A DNA stretch of 64,000 nt from DAIMFL01 sp964372215. Its GTDB lineage: Bacteria; Pseudomonadota; Alphaproteobacteria; Dongiales; Dongiaceae. Below the pieces are notes generated by a model. The model did not search any database. It had not been told where the DNA came from and saw only the letters and a list, made by a program, of their open reading frames with translations. The stretch is from positions 1-64,000 of the forward strand of contig CAYJQC010000006.1 of assembly GCA_964372215.1 (NCBI GenBank). The letters run 5' to 3'. Made by a program: the position numbers and the translations under genes. Below, piece after piece: positions 8,740-16,513 of the stretch (the stretch's first letter is position 1; every line of letters starts with the position of its first letter).

Positions 8740-9159
8740 TCAGGCGGGCAGGCCGAGCGCCGCGCCACGCCGGCGGATCGCATCGTCGAGCGGCGCCGCC
8801 GCGCGCCTGGCGAGATCGAACAGCACGGTGATCTGCTCGCTGGTCGAGTGCAGCGCGTCGGTCTCGGCGTTGCGCAGCTCGTGGAGATACTCGACCGACT
8901 TGGTGCCGAGGCGTTTCAGGCTGGTGCGGACGACCAGCAGGGAGCCGGCGCGGATTTCCTTCTTGTACTCGATCACCTGGCGGACGTCGGCCCAGCCGCG
9001 GTCGGATTGCTGCAGCTCGCCATAGGGCGCCAGCAGCGACAGGAAATGGAACGAGGCGCCGTCGTACAGCGCGGCGTAGAACTGGGTGTTCATGTGGCCC
9101 ATCGAATCGCAGTGCCAGGGATAGGCGACGCCGCGATAAGTCTCGGTCGGGGCCGTCAT
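8740..9159 (-). CDS. Hotdog thioesterase (4HBT family), possible CdhB
   Basis: A 139-residue single hotdog-fold acyl-CoA thioesterase. The 4HBT active-site signature WHCDSMGHMNTQFYAALYD lies at residues 15-33, with Asp18 as likely catalytic acid and GHMN following. It ends 2 bp from the BKACE gene upstream. In known carnitine catabolism a BKACE (CdhC) makes betainyl-CoA and a hotdog thioesterase (CdhB) releases glycine betaine; the same gene pairing here supports a CdhB-like role by context. YbgC/FadM-type housekeeping thioesterase is the alternative. Confidence 0.85.
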   Translation of the reverse strand: MTAPTETYRGVAYPWHCDSMGHMNTQFYAALYDGASFHFLSLLAPYGELQQSDRGWADVRQVIEYKKEIRAGSLLVVRTSLKRLGTKSVEYLHELRNAETDALHSTSEQITVLFDLARRAAAPLDDAIRRRGAALGLPA

Positions 9160-9161
9160 GG

Positions 9162-10124
9162 TCAGAACCCTACCTTGTCCCCGCCCTTGAGCTTAAGCAT
9201 GGCGCGCGCCTCGTCCGGGGTCGCCACCGCCAGGGACATCTCCTCGAGGATGTTGCGGATCTTGCGCACCTGCTCGGCGTTGCTCTTGGCCAGGCGCCCG
9301 GGGCCGAGATAGATGCTGTCCTCGAGCCCGACCCGGACATTGCCGCCCATCGCCGCGCCCATGGTCGCGAGCGTGATCTGGTGGCGGCCGGCGGCCAGGA
9401 TCGACCACTCGTAGTCCTTGCCGAACAGCCGGTCGGCGGTGCGCCGCATGTGGGAGAGATCGTCCGGATGCGGGCCGATGCCGCCGAGCACGCCGAAGAT
9501 GGTCTGCACGAAGAACGGCGGCTCGAGCAGCTTGCGGTCGACGAAATGGGCGAGGGTGTAGAGATGCCCGACGTCGTAGCACTCGCACTCGAAGCGCGTG
9601 CCGTGGCCGTGGCCGAGCTCGCGCACGAAGCGTTCGATCTGGTTGAAGGTGTTGCTTACGATGTTGTCGCGGGTCTTCTCGACATAGGGCTGTTCCCAGT
9701 CGTACTTCCACTCCTTGATCTTGTCGGTGACGTGGAAGATGCCGAAGTTCATCGAACCCATGTTGAGCGAGCAGAGCTCGGGCTTGGCGCGCAGCGGGGC
9801 GGCGAGCCGATCCTCGATCGACATGCCGAGCGAGCCGCCGGTGGTGATGTTGACCACCGCGTCGGTGTTCTGCTTGATCCGCGGCAGGAACTGCATGAAC
9901 ACGTCGGGATTGGGCGTCGGCCGCCCGTCCTTGGGGTCGCGGGCGTGCAGATGGATGATCGACGCCCCGGCCTCGGCGGCGGCGATCGATTCGCTGGCGA
10001 TCTCGTCCGGCGTGATCGGCAGGTATGGCGTCATGGTCGGCGTGTGCACCGACCCGGTGACCGCGCAGGTGATGATGACCTTGCGACTCGCGCGTGGCGC
10101 GGCTTCCGCTTCCGCCTTTGGCAT
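9162..10124 (-). CDS. Beta-keto acid cleavage enzyme (BKACE), possible CdhC
   Basis: A 320-residue TIM-barrel enzyme of the 3-keto-5-aminohexanoate cleavage (Kce/BKACE, DUF849) family. It condenses a beta-keto acid with acetyl-CoA to give acetoacetate and a new acyl-CoA. The zinc ligands are visible as IIHLHARD (His58, His60) and the later Glu in VGLEDSIYLGPG; ITCAVTGSVHTPTM and VNITTGGSLG are further hallmarks. The ATG at 10124 follows a strong GGGGAGGAAG ribosome site. First gene of the leftward operon, divergent from the binding-protein gene. The paired thioesterase suggests dehydrocarnitine as substrate; other amino-keto acids are possible. Confidence 0.92.
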   Translation of the reverse strand: MPKAEAEAAPRASRKVIITCAVTGSVHTPTMTPYLPITPDEIASESIAAAEAGASIIHLHARDPKDGRPTPNPDVFMQFLPRIKQNTDAVVNITTGGSLGMSIEDRLAAPLRAKPELCSLNMGSMNFGIFHVTDKIKEWKYDWEQPYVEKTRDNIVSNTFNQIERFVRELGHGHGTRFECECYDVGHLYTLAHFVDRKLLEPPFFVQTIFGVLGGIGPHPDDLSHMRRTADRLFGKDYEWSILAAGRHQITLATMGAAMGGNVRVGLEDSIYLGPGRLAKSNAEQVRKIRNILEEMSLAVATPDEARAMLKLKGGDKVGF

Positions 10125-10214
10125 GGACAGGCTTCCTCCCCTTTGGGCCGGCCGTTCTCTGACGGTTCGGCGCCCCGCCGGCCCCCGGCAAAGCGGGTTC
10201 GCGGCCGAGCAATA

Positions 10215-10264
10215 TTGACTCTCGCACCGCAACGATCTTAGCATCACCTTGTATGTGATCACAA
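10215..10264 (+). promoter_or_regulatory. Candidate promoter and GntR operator in the BKACE/SBP divergent region
   Basis: A TTGACT (10215-10220) and TTAGCA (10238-10243), 17 bp apart, resemble a sigma-70 promoter reading toward the binding-protein gene. Just downstream, ATGTGATCACAA at 10253-10264 is an imperfect palindrome around GTGATCAC (10255-10262). The same GTGATCAC core occurs next to the gntR gene at 13695-13702. A repressor bound here would block the binding-protein promoter and could also affect the leftward operon. Promoter assignment is inference. Confidence 0.5.
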
Positions 10265-10356
10265 GAACCACAGGACGCGCCAGCCATCGGGCCCGGTGCG
10301 AAGCCTGTCGCTGGGGCAGGCGGCCGCCGCGGGCCGCCATTACAGGGAGCAGCAAC

Positions 10357-11406
10357 ATGAAACCGAATTGGTACATCGGGGCGGCCGGCCTCGCCGCCGT
10401 CCTCATGATGACGGCGCCGGTGCGGGCCGAGGAGCAGGTCGTGATCGTCGGCTGGGGCGGCGTCTGGCAGGACGCCTATCGCACGGCGGTGTTCGAGCCG
10501 TTCATGAAGGAGACCGGAATCAAGATCGTGGAGGAGGAGTTCGGCGGCGAGTACGCCAAGCTCAGCAGCCAGATCGAGGCCGGCAACGTGGTCTGGGACG
10601 CGGCGGCATTCGAAAGCCCGCAGGTGATCCAGGGCTGCGACGAAGGCGCCTTCGTCAAGCTCGACTGGGACGCGATGGGCGGTCGCGACAATCAGATCGG
10701 CTATGCCGCGCATGATTGCGGCATCGCTTCCGACATCTGGGCCACCGTGATGGCCTATGACGGCGACAAGCTGGCCGACGGACCCAAGAGCTGGGCCGAT
10801 TTCTGGAACGTCGAGAAGTTCCCGGGCAAGCGCGGCATGTACAAGGATTCCCGCATCTCGATCGAGATCGCGCTGGCCGCCGACGGCGTCGCGATGGAGG
10901 ACATCTACAAGGTGCTGGGCGAGCCCGACGGCATGGACCGTGCCTTCAAGAAGCTCGACGAGCTGAAGCCCAATATCCTGTGGGCCGAAAGCGCCGCCGA
11001 CGGCATGCAGCGCCTGCTGGCCGGCGACGTTGTGATGACGGTCAACTTCAACGCCCGCGTCACCGGCGCCGCCAAGGAGAACAGCCGCAACCTGGTGATC
11101 CCCTGGGAGGCCGGGTTCTGGGTCGGCACCGACTACTGGGTCGAAATCGCCAACGGGCCGAATCCGGAAGCGGCCAAGAAGTTCCTGGCGTTCTATGCCC
11201 GGCCCGAGGTGCAGGCCGAGCTCACCAAGCATCTGAGCTATGGCACGCCGACGCTCGCGGGCTACGACCTGATGGCCGAGGACGTGAAGTCGGGTCTGCC
11301 GACGTCGCCGGACAAGCAGGCCTACGCCGCCGTCTACAGCGACGATTTCTGGGTGGAGCAGCAGGCGGCCGCGACCGAGCGGTTCAACGCCTGGGCCAGC
11401 CAGTAG
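10357..11406 (+). CDS. ABC transporter substrate-binding protein, PotD-like
   Basis: A 349-residue periplasmic binding protein. A Sec signal peptide is clear (MKPNWYIGAAGLAAVLMMTA, cleavage near VRAEE). The mature part has the PotD/spermidine-putrescine fold, with VVIVGWGGVWQDAYRTAVFE at its start and a C-terminal NPEAAKKFLAFYARPEVQ helix. The ATG at 10357 follows GGGAGCAG; the frame upstream to 10249 is not signal-like. It serves the permeases at 13733-15818. No ATPase gene lies nearby. Expected ligands are polyamines or small charged amines; the exact ligand cannot be read from sequence. Confidence 0.92.
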   Translation: MKPNWYIGAAGLAAVLMMTAPVRAEEQVVIVGWGGVWQDAYRTAVFEPFMKETGIKIVEEEFGGEYAKLSSQIEAGNVVWDAAAFESPQVIQGCDEGAFVKLDWDAMGGRDNQIGYAAHDCGIASDIWATVMAYDGDKLADGPKSWADFWNVEKFPGKRGMYKDSRISIEIALAADGVAMEDIYKVLGEPDGMDRAFKKLDELKPNILWAESAADGMQRLLAGDVVMTVNFNARVTGAAKENSRNLVIPWEAGFWVGTDYWVEIANGPNPEAAKKFLAFYARPEVQAELTKHLSYGTPTLAGYDLMAEDVKSGLPTSPDKQAYAAVYSDDFWVEQQAAATERFNAWASQ

Positions 11407-11432
11407 CAGGCACACGGCACCGCGACGCAGAT

Positions 11433-11462
11433 GGGGCGGCCGGCCGCGATCTCGGCCGCCCC
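11433..11462 (+). terminator. GC-rich hairpin after the binding-protein gene
   Basis: GGGGCGGCCG at 11433-11442 and CGGCCGCCCC at 11453-11462 form a perfect 10-bp stem with a 10-nt loop, 26 bp after the binding-protein stop. No T-run follows. It may be a weak terminator or an mRNA-stabilising stem that lets binding-protein mRNA exceed that of the aminotransferase downstream, as is common in ABC operons. Confidence 0.55.
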
Positions 11463-11509
11463 GCATCGCCGGTTCGCATCGGCGCAATCGCACTGAACGG
11501 GGGAAGGCC

Positions 11510-12868
11510 ATGTCGGTAAGCGCAGCCGCGCAGCCCAGGCGCAACCAGGATCTGGCGGCGGCGCTCGCCGACGCCGAGGCACGCTATACCGAGCGCAATC
11601 CCGAGAGCGCGCGGATGAATGCCGCGGCGGCGGCGGAGATGCCCGGCGGCAACACCCGCACCACCGTGCATTTCTCGCCGTTTCCGTTGTGCATGCGCCA
11701 GGGCAACGGCGGCACGCTCACCGACCTCGACGGCCATGTCTACGCCGACTTCATCAACGAATACACCGCTGGCGTGTTCGGCCATTCGAACCCGGTGATT
11801 GCCCAGGCGATTCGCGACACGCTCGACGACGGCATGGCCTTCGGCGCGCCGAACCGCCACGAGAAGCTGCTGGCGGCCGAGGTGCGCCGCCGCTTTCCGT
11901 CGATGGAGCTGGTCCGCTTCTGCAACTCCGGGACCGAGGCCAATCTCCTGATCCTGGGCGCCTGCCGTGCGGTCACCGGCCGGCAGGCGGTGATGGTGTT
12001 CGACGGCGCCTATCATGGCAGCATGCTGTATTTCGGCCATGGCGTATCGCCGATGAACCCGCCGATTCCCTGGGTCATCTCGACCTACAACGACCTCGCC
12101 AAGGCGAGCGTGGACATCGCCGCCAATGCCGGCCGGCTGGCGGCGGTGATCGTCGAGCCGATGCAGGGCGGCGCCGGCGGCATCGCCGGCGAGCCCGACT
12201 TCCTGCGCGGCCTGCGCGCCGCCTGCGACCGGCACGGCGTGATGCTGGTGTTCGACGAAGTGATGACCTCGCGGCTCGGGACCTCCGGCGTGCAGGGCCG
12301 ACTCGGCATCCGTCCCGACATGACCGCGCTCGGCAAGTATCTCGCCGGCGGGCTGTCGATCGGCGCCTTCGGCGGCCGCGCCGACGTCATGTCGCGCTTC
12401 GACCCGCGTTCGCCCAACGCGCTGCCCCATGGCGGCACCTTCAACAACAACGTGCTCGGCATGGCCGCCGGCTACGTCGCGCTCACGCAGGTGCTGACTC
12501 CCGAGCGGCAGGAGCGCATGAACGCCATGGGCGACCGGCTGCGCGACCGCCTCAACGAACTGGCCCGGGCCCACGGCATTCCGCTGCAGACCACCGGCCT
12601 CGGCTCGATCTTCGGCATGCATTTCCATGACGGGCCGATCCGCAATGCCGGCGATCTCGACGCCGGCGAACGCGGCCGCGAATCGGCGATCGCCGAGCTG
12701 AAGGCGCTGTTCCATCTCGACATGATCGAGCGTGGCCAGTACCTGTCGCGGCGCATTCTCGGGAATCTGAGCCTGGAGACCAGCGAGCCGCAGATCGACG
12801 GGCTGTGCGGGGCGGTCGAAGACTTCCTGGAGACGCGCGGCGCCCTGGCTCGTGCCGCGCTGGCGTGA
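11510..12868 (+). CDS. Class III aminotransferase (glutamate-1-semialdehyde aminomutase-like)
   Basis: A 452-residue PLP enzyme. CNSGTEANLL (138-147) binds the cofactor phosphate, DGAYHG (165-170) stacks on it, Asp249 in LVFDEVMTSR contacts the ring nitrogen and Lys276 in ALGKYLAGG is the Schiff-base lysine. It groups with the GSA-aminomutase-like branch that often sits in amine and amino-acid utilisation loci rather than with true HemL. It follows the binding-protein gene, converges on gntR with a 14-bp gap, and probably deaminates or transaminates the imported compound. Confidence 0.92.
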   Translation: MSVSAAAQPRRNQDLAAALADAEARYTERNPESARMNAAAAAEMPGGNTRTTVHFSPFPLCMRQGNGGTLTDLDGHVYADFINEYTAGVFGHSNPVIAQAIRDTLDDGMAFGAPNRHEKLLAAEVRRRFPSMELVRFCNSGTEANLLILGACRAVTGRQAVMVFDGAYHGSMLYFGHGVSPMNPPIPWVISTYNDLAKASVDIAANAGRLAAVIVEPMQGGAGGIAGEPDFLRGLRAACDRHGVMLVFDEVMTSRLGTSGVQGRLGIRPDMTALGKYLAGGLSIGAFGGRADVMSRFDPRSPNALPHGGTFNNNVLGMAAGYVALTQVLTPERQERMNAMGDRLRDRLNELARAHGIPLQTTGLGSIFGMHFHDGPIRNAGDLDAGERGRESAIAELKALFHLDMIERGQYLSRRILGNLSLETSEPQIDGLCGAVEDFLETRGALARAALA

Positions 12869-12882
12869 GCCCGGCGGACGCG

Positions 12883-13638
12883 TCAGCCCGCCGGCAGCCG
12901 CGCGCCGATGATCTCGGCGGCTTCCTCGATGTCGTCGACGATGGCGCCGCGGGCGCCAGCCGCGTCGCCGCGGCGCAGCGCCTTCAGCAGCACCCGATGG
13001 TGCGCCTGCAGCGAGCGGTTGGTTTCCGAATAGACGCGCTGCTGGATGTTCAGCAGCGGCCCGGCCTGCAGCCACAGCGACTCGATGATCGACAGCAGGG
13101 TCGGCAGGCCGGCGCTGTGGTACAGCATGAAATGGAATTCGCGGTTCAGCACGAGATAATCGCTCTGGCGGGGCGCTCCCGGCCGCTCCATCCGGGCGTT
13201 GATCTCCACCATCCGCTCGATGGTCGCGCGGTCGATGCGCGCCGCCGCCTCCTCGGCGGCCAGGCCCTCGAGCGAGGTGCGGATCCGGGTGATCTCGCGG
13301 AACCGGTCGCGGGTCAGCACCGGCAGGGCGACCGAACGGTTGGGCAGCATGACCAGGACATGCTCGGCGACCAGCCGGCGCAGCGCCTCGCGCACCGGCA
13401 TCGGGCTGATCCCGAAGGACGCGGCCAGGCTGCGGATCGTCATGGTCGAGCCCGGCAGCACGGTGCCGGCGATGATCGCCTGCTTGAGCTGCTGATAGAC
13501 TTCGTCATTGAGGGTATTGCGCCGCAGCTTCGGCACGCTGAGCGCCACCGACTTGCCGGCGCCGCCTTCGGGGCGCTGTACGGCCGCGAACCTTGCCGGG
13601 CGGGCCGCGCCCGCCGTCCTCACACCTGTTCTAACCAT
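12883..13638 (-). CDS. GntR-family regulator with FCD domain
   Basis: A 251-residue regulator. The winged helix (LNDEVYQQLKQAIIAGTVLP through SFGISPMPVREALRRLVAEH) occupies roughly residues 43-100 and is followed by an all-helical FCD effector domain with EFHFMLYHSAG and a later AHHRVLLKAL. FCD domains usually bind a carboxylic acid or amino-acid metabolite through a metal. The first 30 residues are low-complexity, so the true start may be internal. It is divergent from the permease genes; GTGATCAC palindromes at 13695 and 10255 are its likely operators. Confidence 0.92.
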   Translation of the reverse strand: MVRTGVRTAGAARPARFAAVQRPEGGAGKSVALSVPKLRRNTLNDEVYQQLKQAIIAGTVLPGSTMTIRSLAASFGISPMPVREALRRLVAEHVLVMLPNRSVALPVLTRDRFREITRIRTSLEGLAAEEAAARIDRATIERMVEINARMERPGAPRQSDYLVLNREFHFMLYHSAGLPTLLSIIESLWLQAGPLLNIQQRVYSETNRSLQAHHRVLLKALRRGDAAGARGAIVDDIEEAAEIIGARLPAG

Positions 13639-13694
13639 CGGTTCCCGCTGCCGTTATCGACTTCGCGCGGCGTCACCGCCACAGTGGTGAATTA

Positions 13695-13715
13695 GTGATC
13701 ACAGTTCACTTGAAC
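13695..13715. promoter_or_regulatory. Candidate GntR operator upstream of gntR and the permeases
   Basis: GTGATCAC at 13695-13702 is a perfect palindrome identical to the core at 10255-10262. Immediately next to it, GTTCACTTGAAC at 13704-13715 is a second inverted repeat (5-bp arms, 2-nt centre). The site is 57 bp upstream of the gntR ATG and 31 bp before the permease GTG, so it could serve autoregulation and permease control together. Confidence 0.55.
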
Positions 13716-13732
13716 ATGCAAGGGACGCCAGG

Positions 13733-14983
13733 GTGGCCATGAGTTCGGCGGTTTCCGCGCGCCCCGCCCTGGGGCCCGGCCTGCGCCGCGAACTGCGCCG
13801 GATCGAGCGGCTCAAGCTGCTGCGCCACTTGGCGCTGGTCGCGCCCTTGTTCCTGTTCCTGGTGGTCGTGCTGGTCGGTCCGATCCTGCTGTTCATGTTC
13901 CGTGCCGTCGACAACCGGATCGTGCCGACGATGCTGCCGGCGACGGTCGCGGCGCTGGAGTCCTGGGATGGCGTCGGCCTGCCGCCCGATCCGGTCTATG
14001 CGGCGCTGGCGGCCGACCTGAACGCGGCCGACACCGACGGCAGTGTGGCGATCCTCGGCCGCCGGCTGAACGAGGGCAAGGTCGGCTTCCGCAGCCTGAT
14101 CCTGAAGACCGCGAACCACCTGCCGGAGGGCTCCGCCGGCTCGTGGCGCGAGGCTTTCGCCGCCGTCGACCGGAAATGGGAGGATCCGGCCTACTGGGCG
14201 ACGCTCAAGACCGAGTCGGGTCGGCTGACGGCGTCCTATCTGCTGGCCGCGGTCGACATGCGCCAGGAGGCGACCGGCGGCATCGTGCCGGTCGAGCCGG
14301 AGCGCGCCCTGTACAGGACTCTGCTGCTGCGCACCTTCGAGATCTCCGCCGAGGTGACGATTTTCTGCCTGCTGCTCGGCTATCCCGTGGCGTTCGTGCT
14401 CAGCGTGCTGCCGGCGCGCTCGGCGAACCTGCTGCTGATCTGCGTGCTGCTGCCGTTCTGGACCTCGCTGCTGGTGCGCACGACGGCGTGGGTGATCCTG
14501 CTGCAGGGCAACGGGCCGATCAATTCGCTGCTGCAGTGGCTGGGGCTGGTCGAGGCGCCGCTGCACCTGGTCTTCAACCGCTTCGGCGCGCTGGTCGCCA
14601 TGGTCCACGTGCTGCTGCCCTACATGATCCTGCCGATCTACAGCGTGATGAAGGGCATCCCGATCACCCACATGCGCGCGGCGCAGTCGCTCGGCGCGAC
14701 CACGCGCGTCGCGTTCCGCCGGATCTACCTGCCCCAGACCCTGCCCGGTGTCGCCTCCGGGGCGATTCTCGTCTTCATCCTGGCGCTCGGCTACTACATC
14801 ACGCCGGCCCTGGTCGGCGGCCCGGGCGAGCAGATGATCAGCTACTTCATCACCTATCACCTGAACGAGGTGATCAACTGGGGCATGGCGGCGGCACTCG
14901 GCGTGCTGCTGCTGGGGGCGACGGCGGTCGTGTTCGCGGTGCTCGGCCGGATGATCAATTTCCGGCGCGTGTTCGCGGGCTGA
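13733..14983 (+). CDS. ABC transporter permease, PotB-like, with long periplasmic insert
   Basis: A 416-residue inner-membrane subunit. One transmembrane helix (residues about 33-57) is followed by roughly 135 non-membrane residues (about 59-195) before the usual five-helix MetI/PotB domain. The EAA loop MRAAQSLGATTRVAFRRIYL, which docks the ATPase, lies near residue 315. PotB itself is near 280 aa, so the insert explains the extra length. Start is GTG 13733 or ATG 13739. It is translated with the next permease, 4 bp away. Confidence 0.9.
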   Translation: MAMSSAVSARPALGPGLRRELRRIERLKLLRHLALVAPLFLFLVVVLVGPILLFMFRAVDNRIVPTMLPATVAALESWDGVGLPPDPVYAALAADLNAADTDGSVAILGRRLNEGKVGFRSLILKTANHLPEGSAGSWREAFAAVDRKWEDPAYWATLKTESGRLTASYLLAAVDMRQEATGGIVPVEPERALYRTLLLRTFEISAEVTIFCLLLGYPVAFVLSVLPARSANLLLICVLLPFWTSLLVRTTAWVILLQGNGPINSLLQWLGLVEAPLHLVFNRFGALVAMVHVLLPYMILPIYSVMKGIPITHMRAAQSLGATTRVAFRRIYLPQTLPGVASGAILVFILALGYYITPALVGGPGEQMISYFITYHLNEVINWGMAAALGVLLLGATAVVFAVLGRMINFRRVFAG

Positions 14984-14987
14984 CGCC

Positions 14988-15818
14988 ATGGCCCTGCCGC
15001 GCCACGCCTCGCTCGAAGACCGCGTCTGGCACTATGGCGCGCGCGTCTTCACCGGGCTGGTGCTGGCCTATCTCGTGCTGCCGATCCTGGTGATCGTGCC
15101 GATCTCCTTCACCTCGGGCAATCTGCTGGCGTTTCCGATGCCGGGGCTGTCGCTGCGCTGGTACGAGAGCCTGCTCGAGGGCTCGGCCTGGCTCGATGCG
15201 GCGCGCAACAGCCTGATCGTCGGGCTGTCCTCGACCGGGCTGTCGCTGCTGCTCGGCACCGCGGCGGCGGTCGGGCTGTCGCAGGCCCGCTTCCGCCTGA
15301 AGCCGGTCGTGATCGCGGTGCTGGTCTCGCCGATGGTGATCCCGATCGTGATCATCGCCGTCGCCGTCTACTTCTTCTTCGTCAGCATCGGGCTGGTCGG
15401 CACCTATATCGGTCTGATTCTGGCCCATACCGCGCTCGCCTCGCCGTTCGTGGTGATCAGCGTGATGGCGGCGCTCGAGGGCTACGATGCCAACCTGTCG
15501 CGCGCCGCGGCCAGCCTGGGGGCGCGGCCGCTCACCGTGTTCCGGCGGGTCACCCTGCCGATGGTGTTCCCGGGCTTCGCCTCGGGCGCGCTGTTCGCCT
15601 TCGCCACCTCGTTCGACGAGATCGTGGTCGCGCTGTTCATCGCCAGCCCGGCGCAGCGCACCCTGCCGCGGCAGATCTTCAGCGGCGTGCGCGAATACGT
15701 GAGCCCCGGGATCGCGGCGGTCGCCACCGTGCTGGTGCTGCTGTCGGCCTCGCTGCTGATCCTGATGGAGCTGCTGCGCCGGCGGGCGCAACGGCTGCGC
15801 GGCCTGCGGGCCGAGTAG
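14988..15818 (+). CDS. ABC transporter permease, PotC-like
   Basis: A 276-residue inner-membrane protein with six predicted hydrophobic helices. The EAA-loop segment SRAAASLGARPLTVFRRVTL contacts the ATPase. It pairs with the larger permease upstream and with the PotD-like protein at 10357. The gene is followed by a hairpin and then by the convergent maiA gene. No ATP-binding subunit is encoded in this cluster, so one must come from elsewhere, possibly the PotA homologue at 39917 or a gene outside the window. Confidence 0.92.
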   Translation: MALPRHASLEDRVWHYGARVFTGLVLAYLVLPILVIVPISFTSGNLLAFPMPGLSLRWYESLLEGSAWLDAARNSLIVGLSSTGLSLLLGTAAAVGLSQARFRLKPVVIAVLVSPMVIPIVIIAVAVYFFFVSIGLVGTYIGLILAHTALASPFVVISVMAALEGYDANLSRAAASLGARPLTVFRRVTLPMVFPGFASGALFAFATSFDEIVVALFIASPAQRTLPRQIFSGVREYVSPGIAAVATVLVLLSASLLILMELLRRRAQRLRGLRAE

Positions 15819-15828
15819 GGCCGGCCAG

Positions 15829-15863
15829 AGCGTGATCCGATCGAACCTGCTCGGTTCGATCGG
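15829..15863. repeat. Palindromic extragenic element between convergent genes
   Basis: CCGATCGAACC (15837-15847) and GGTTCGATCGG (15853-15863) form a perfect 11-bp stem with a 5-nt loop. The left side, AGCGTGATCCGATCG (15829-15843), matches the reverse complement of 58871-58885 at 14 of 15 bases, so it looks like a dispersed element. Sitting between two converging genes it may also act as a bidirectional terminator. Confidence 0.6.
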
Positions 15864-15874
15864 TGAATCGTGCT

Positions 15875-16513
15875 TTACGCGGCGTCCGGCTGGCGGTCGG
15901 GATGAGCGCGGGCAAAGGCGTCGAGCGCGGCGCAGGCGGCGTCGGCCGCGCGGATCTTCGGCAGGTCGTCGAGCGGAACCTGGAACCGGCGGGCGTTGAA
16001 GACCTGCGGCACCAGCACGACGTCGGCCAGGGTCGGCGCCGCGCCGAAGCAGAACGGCCCGCCTTCGATCATCTGCTCGACCGCCCGCAGGCCGCCGTCG
16101 CGCACCCAGTGCCGGTACCAGGCTTCCGTCTCTTCCTGGCTGTGGCCGAGCGGCCCCTTGAGGTAGTCGAGCACCCGCAGATTGTTGAGCGGATGGATGT
16201 CGCAGGCGATCGCCAGCGCGACCGCGCGCACCTGTGCCGCCAGCACCGGGTCGGCGGGAATCAGGGCGGGCGCCGGCCGGATCGCCTCGAGATACGCGAT
16301 GATCGCCAGCGACTGGGTCAGCACCGTGCCGTCGTCGAGCTCGAGGGCCGGCACCAGCCCTTGCGGGTGCTTCGCGCGATAGGCGGGCAGGCGCTGCTCG
16401 CCGCCGTCCTTGATCAGGTGCACCGGCACCGTCTCGAGCGCCAGGCCCTTGAGGTTGAGGGCGATGCGCACGCGATAGGCGGCGGAGCTGCGGAAATAGG
16501 AATAGAGCTTCAT
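15875..16513 (-). CDS. maiA: Maleylacetoacetate isomerase
   Basis: A 212-residue zeta-class glutathione transferase that isomerises maleylacetoacetate to fumarylacetoacetate. The N-terminal YSYFRSSAAYRVRIALNLKG contains the SSCR-like active-site loop (here SSAA-Y-R), followed by QGLVPALELDDG and the C-terminal VLVPQVFNARRF helix typical of the family. Note that the usual SSxS/C-W-R motif reads SSAAYR here, which is within family variation. It overlaps marR by ATGA (4 bp), so both are on one transcript, divergent from hmgA. A fumarylacetoacetase gene is not in the window. Confidence 0.93.
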   Translation of the reverse strand: MKLYSYFRSSAAYRVRIALNLKGLALETVPVHLIKDGGEQRLPAYRAKHPQGLVPALELDDGTVLTQSLAIIAYLEAIRPAPALIPADPVLAAQVRAVALAIACDIHPLNNLRVLDYLKGPLGHSQEETEAWYRHWVRDGGLRAVEQMIEGGPFCFGAAPTLADVVLVPQVFNARRFQVPLDDLPKIRAADAACAALDAFARAHPDRQPDAA

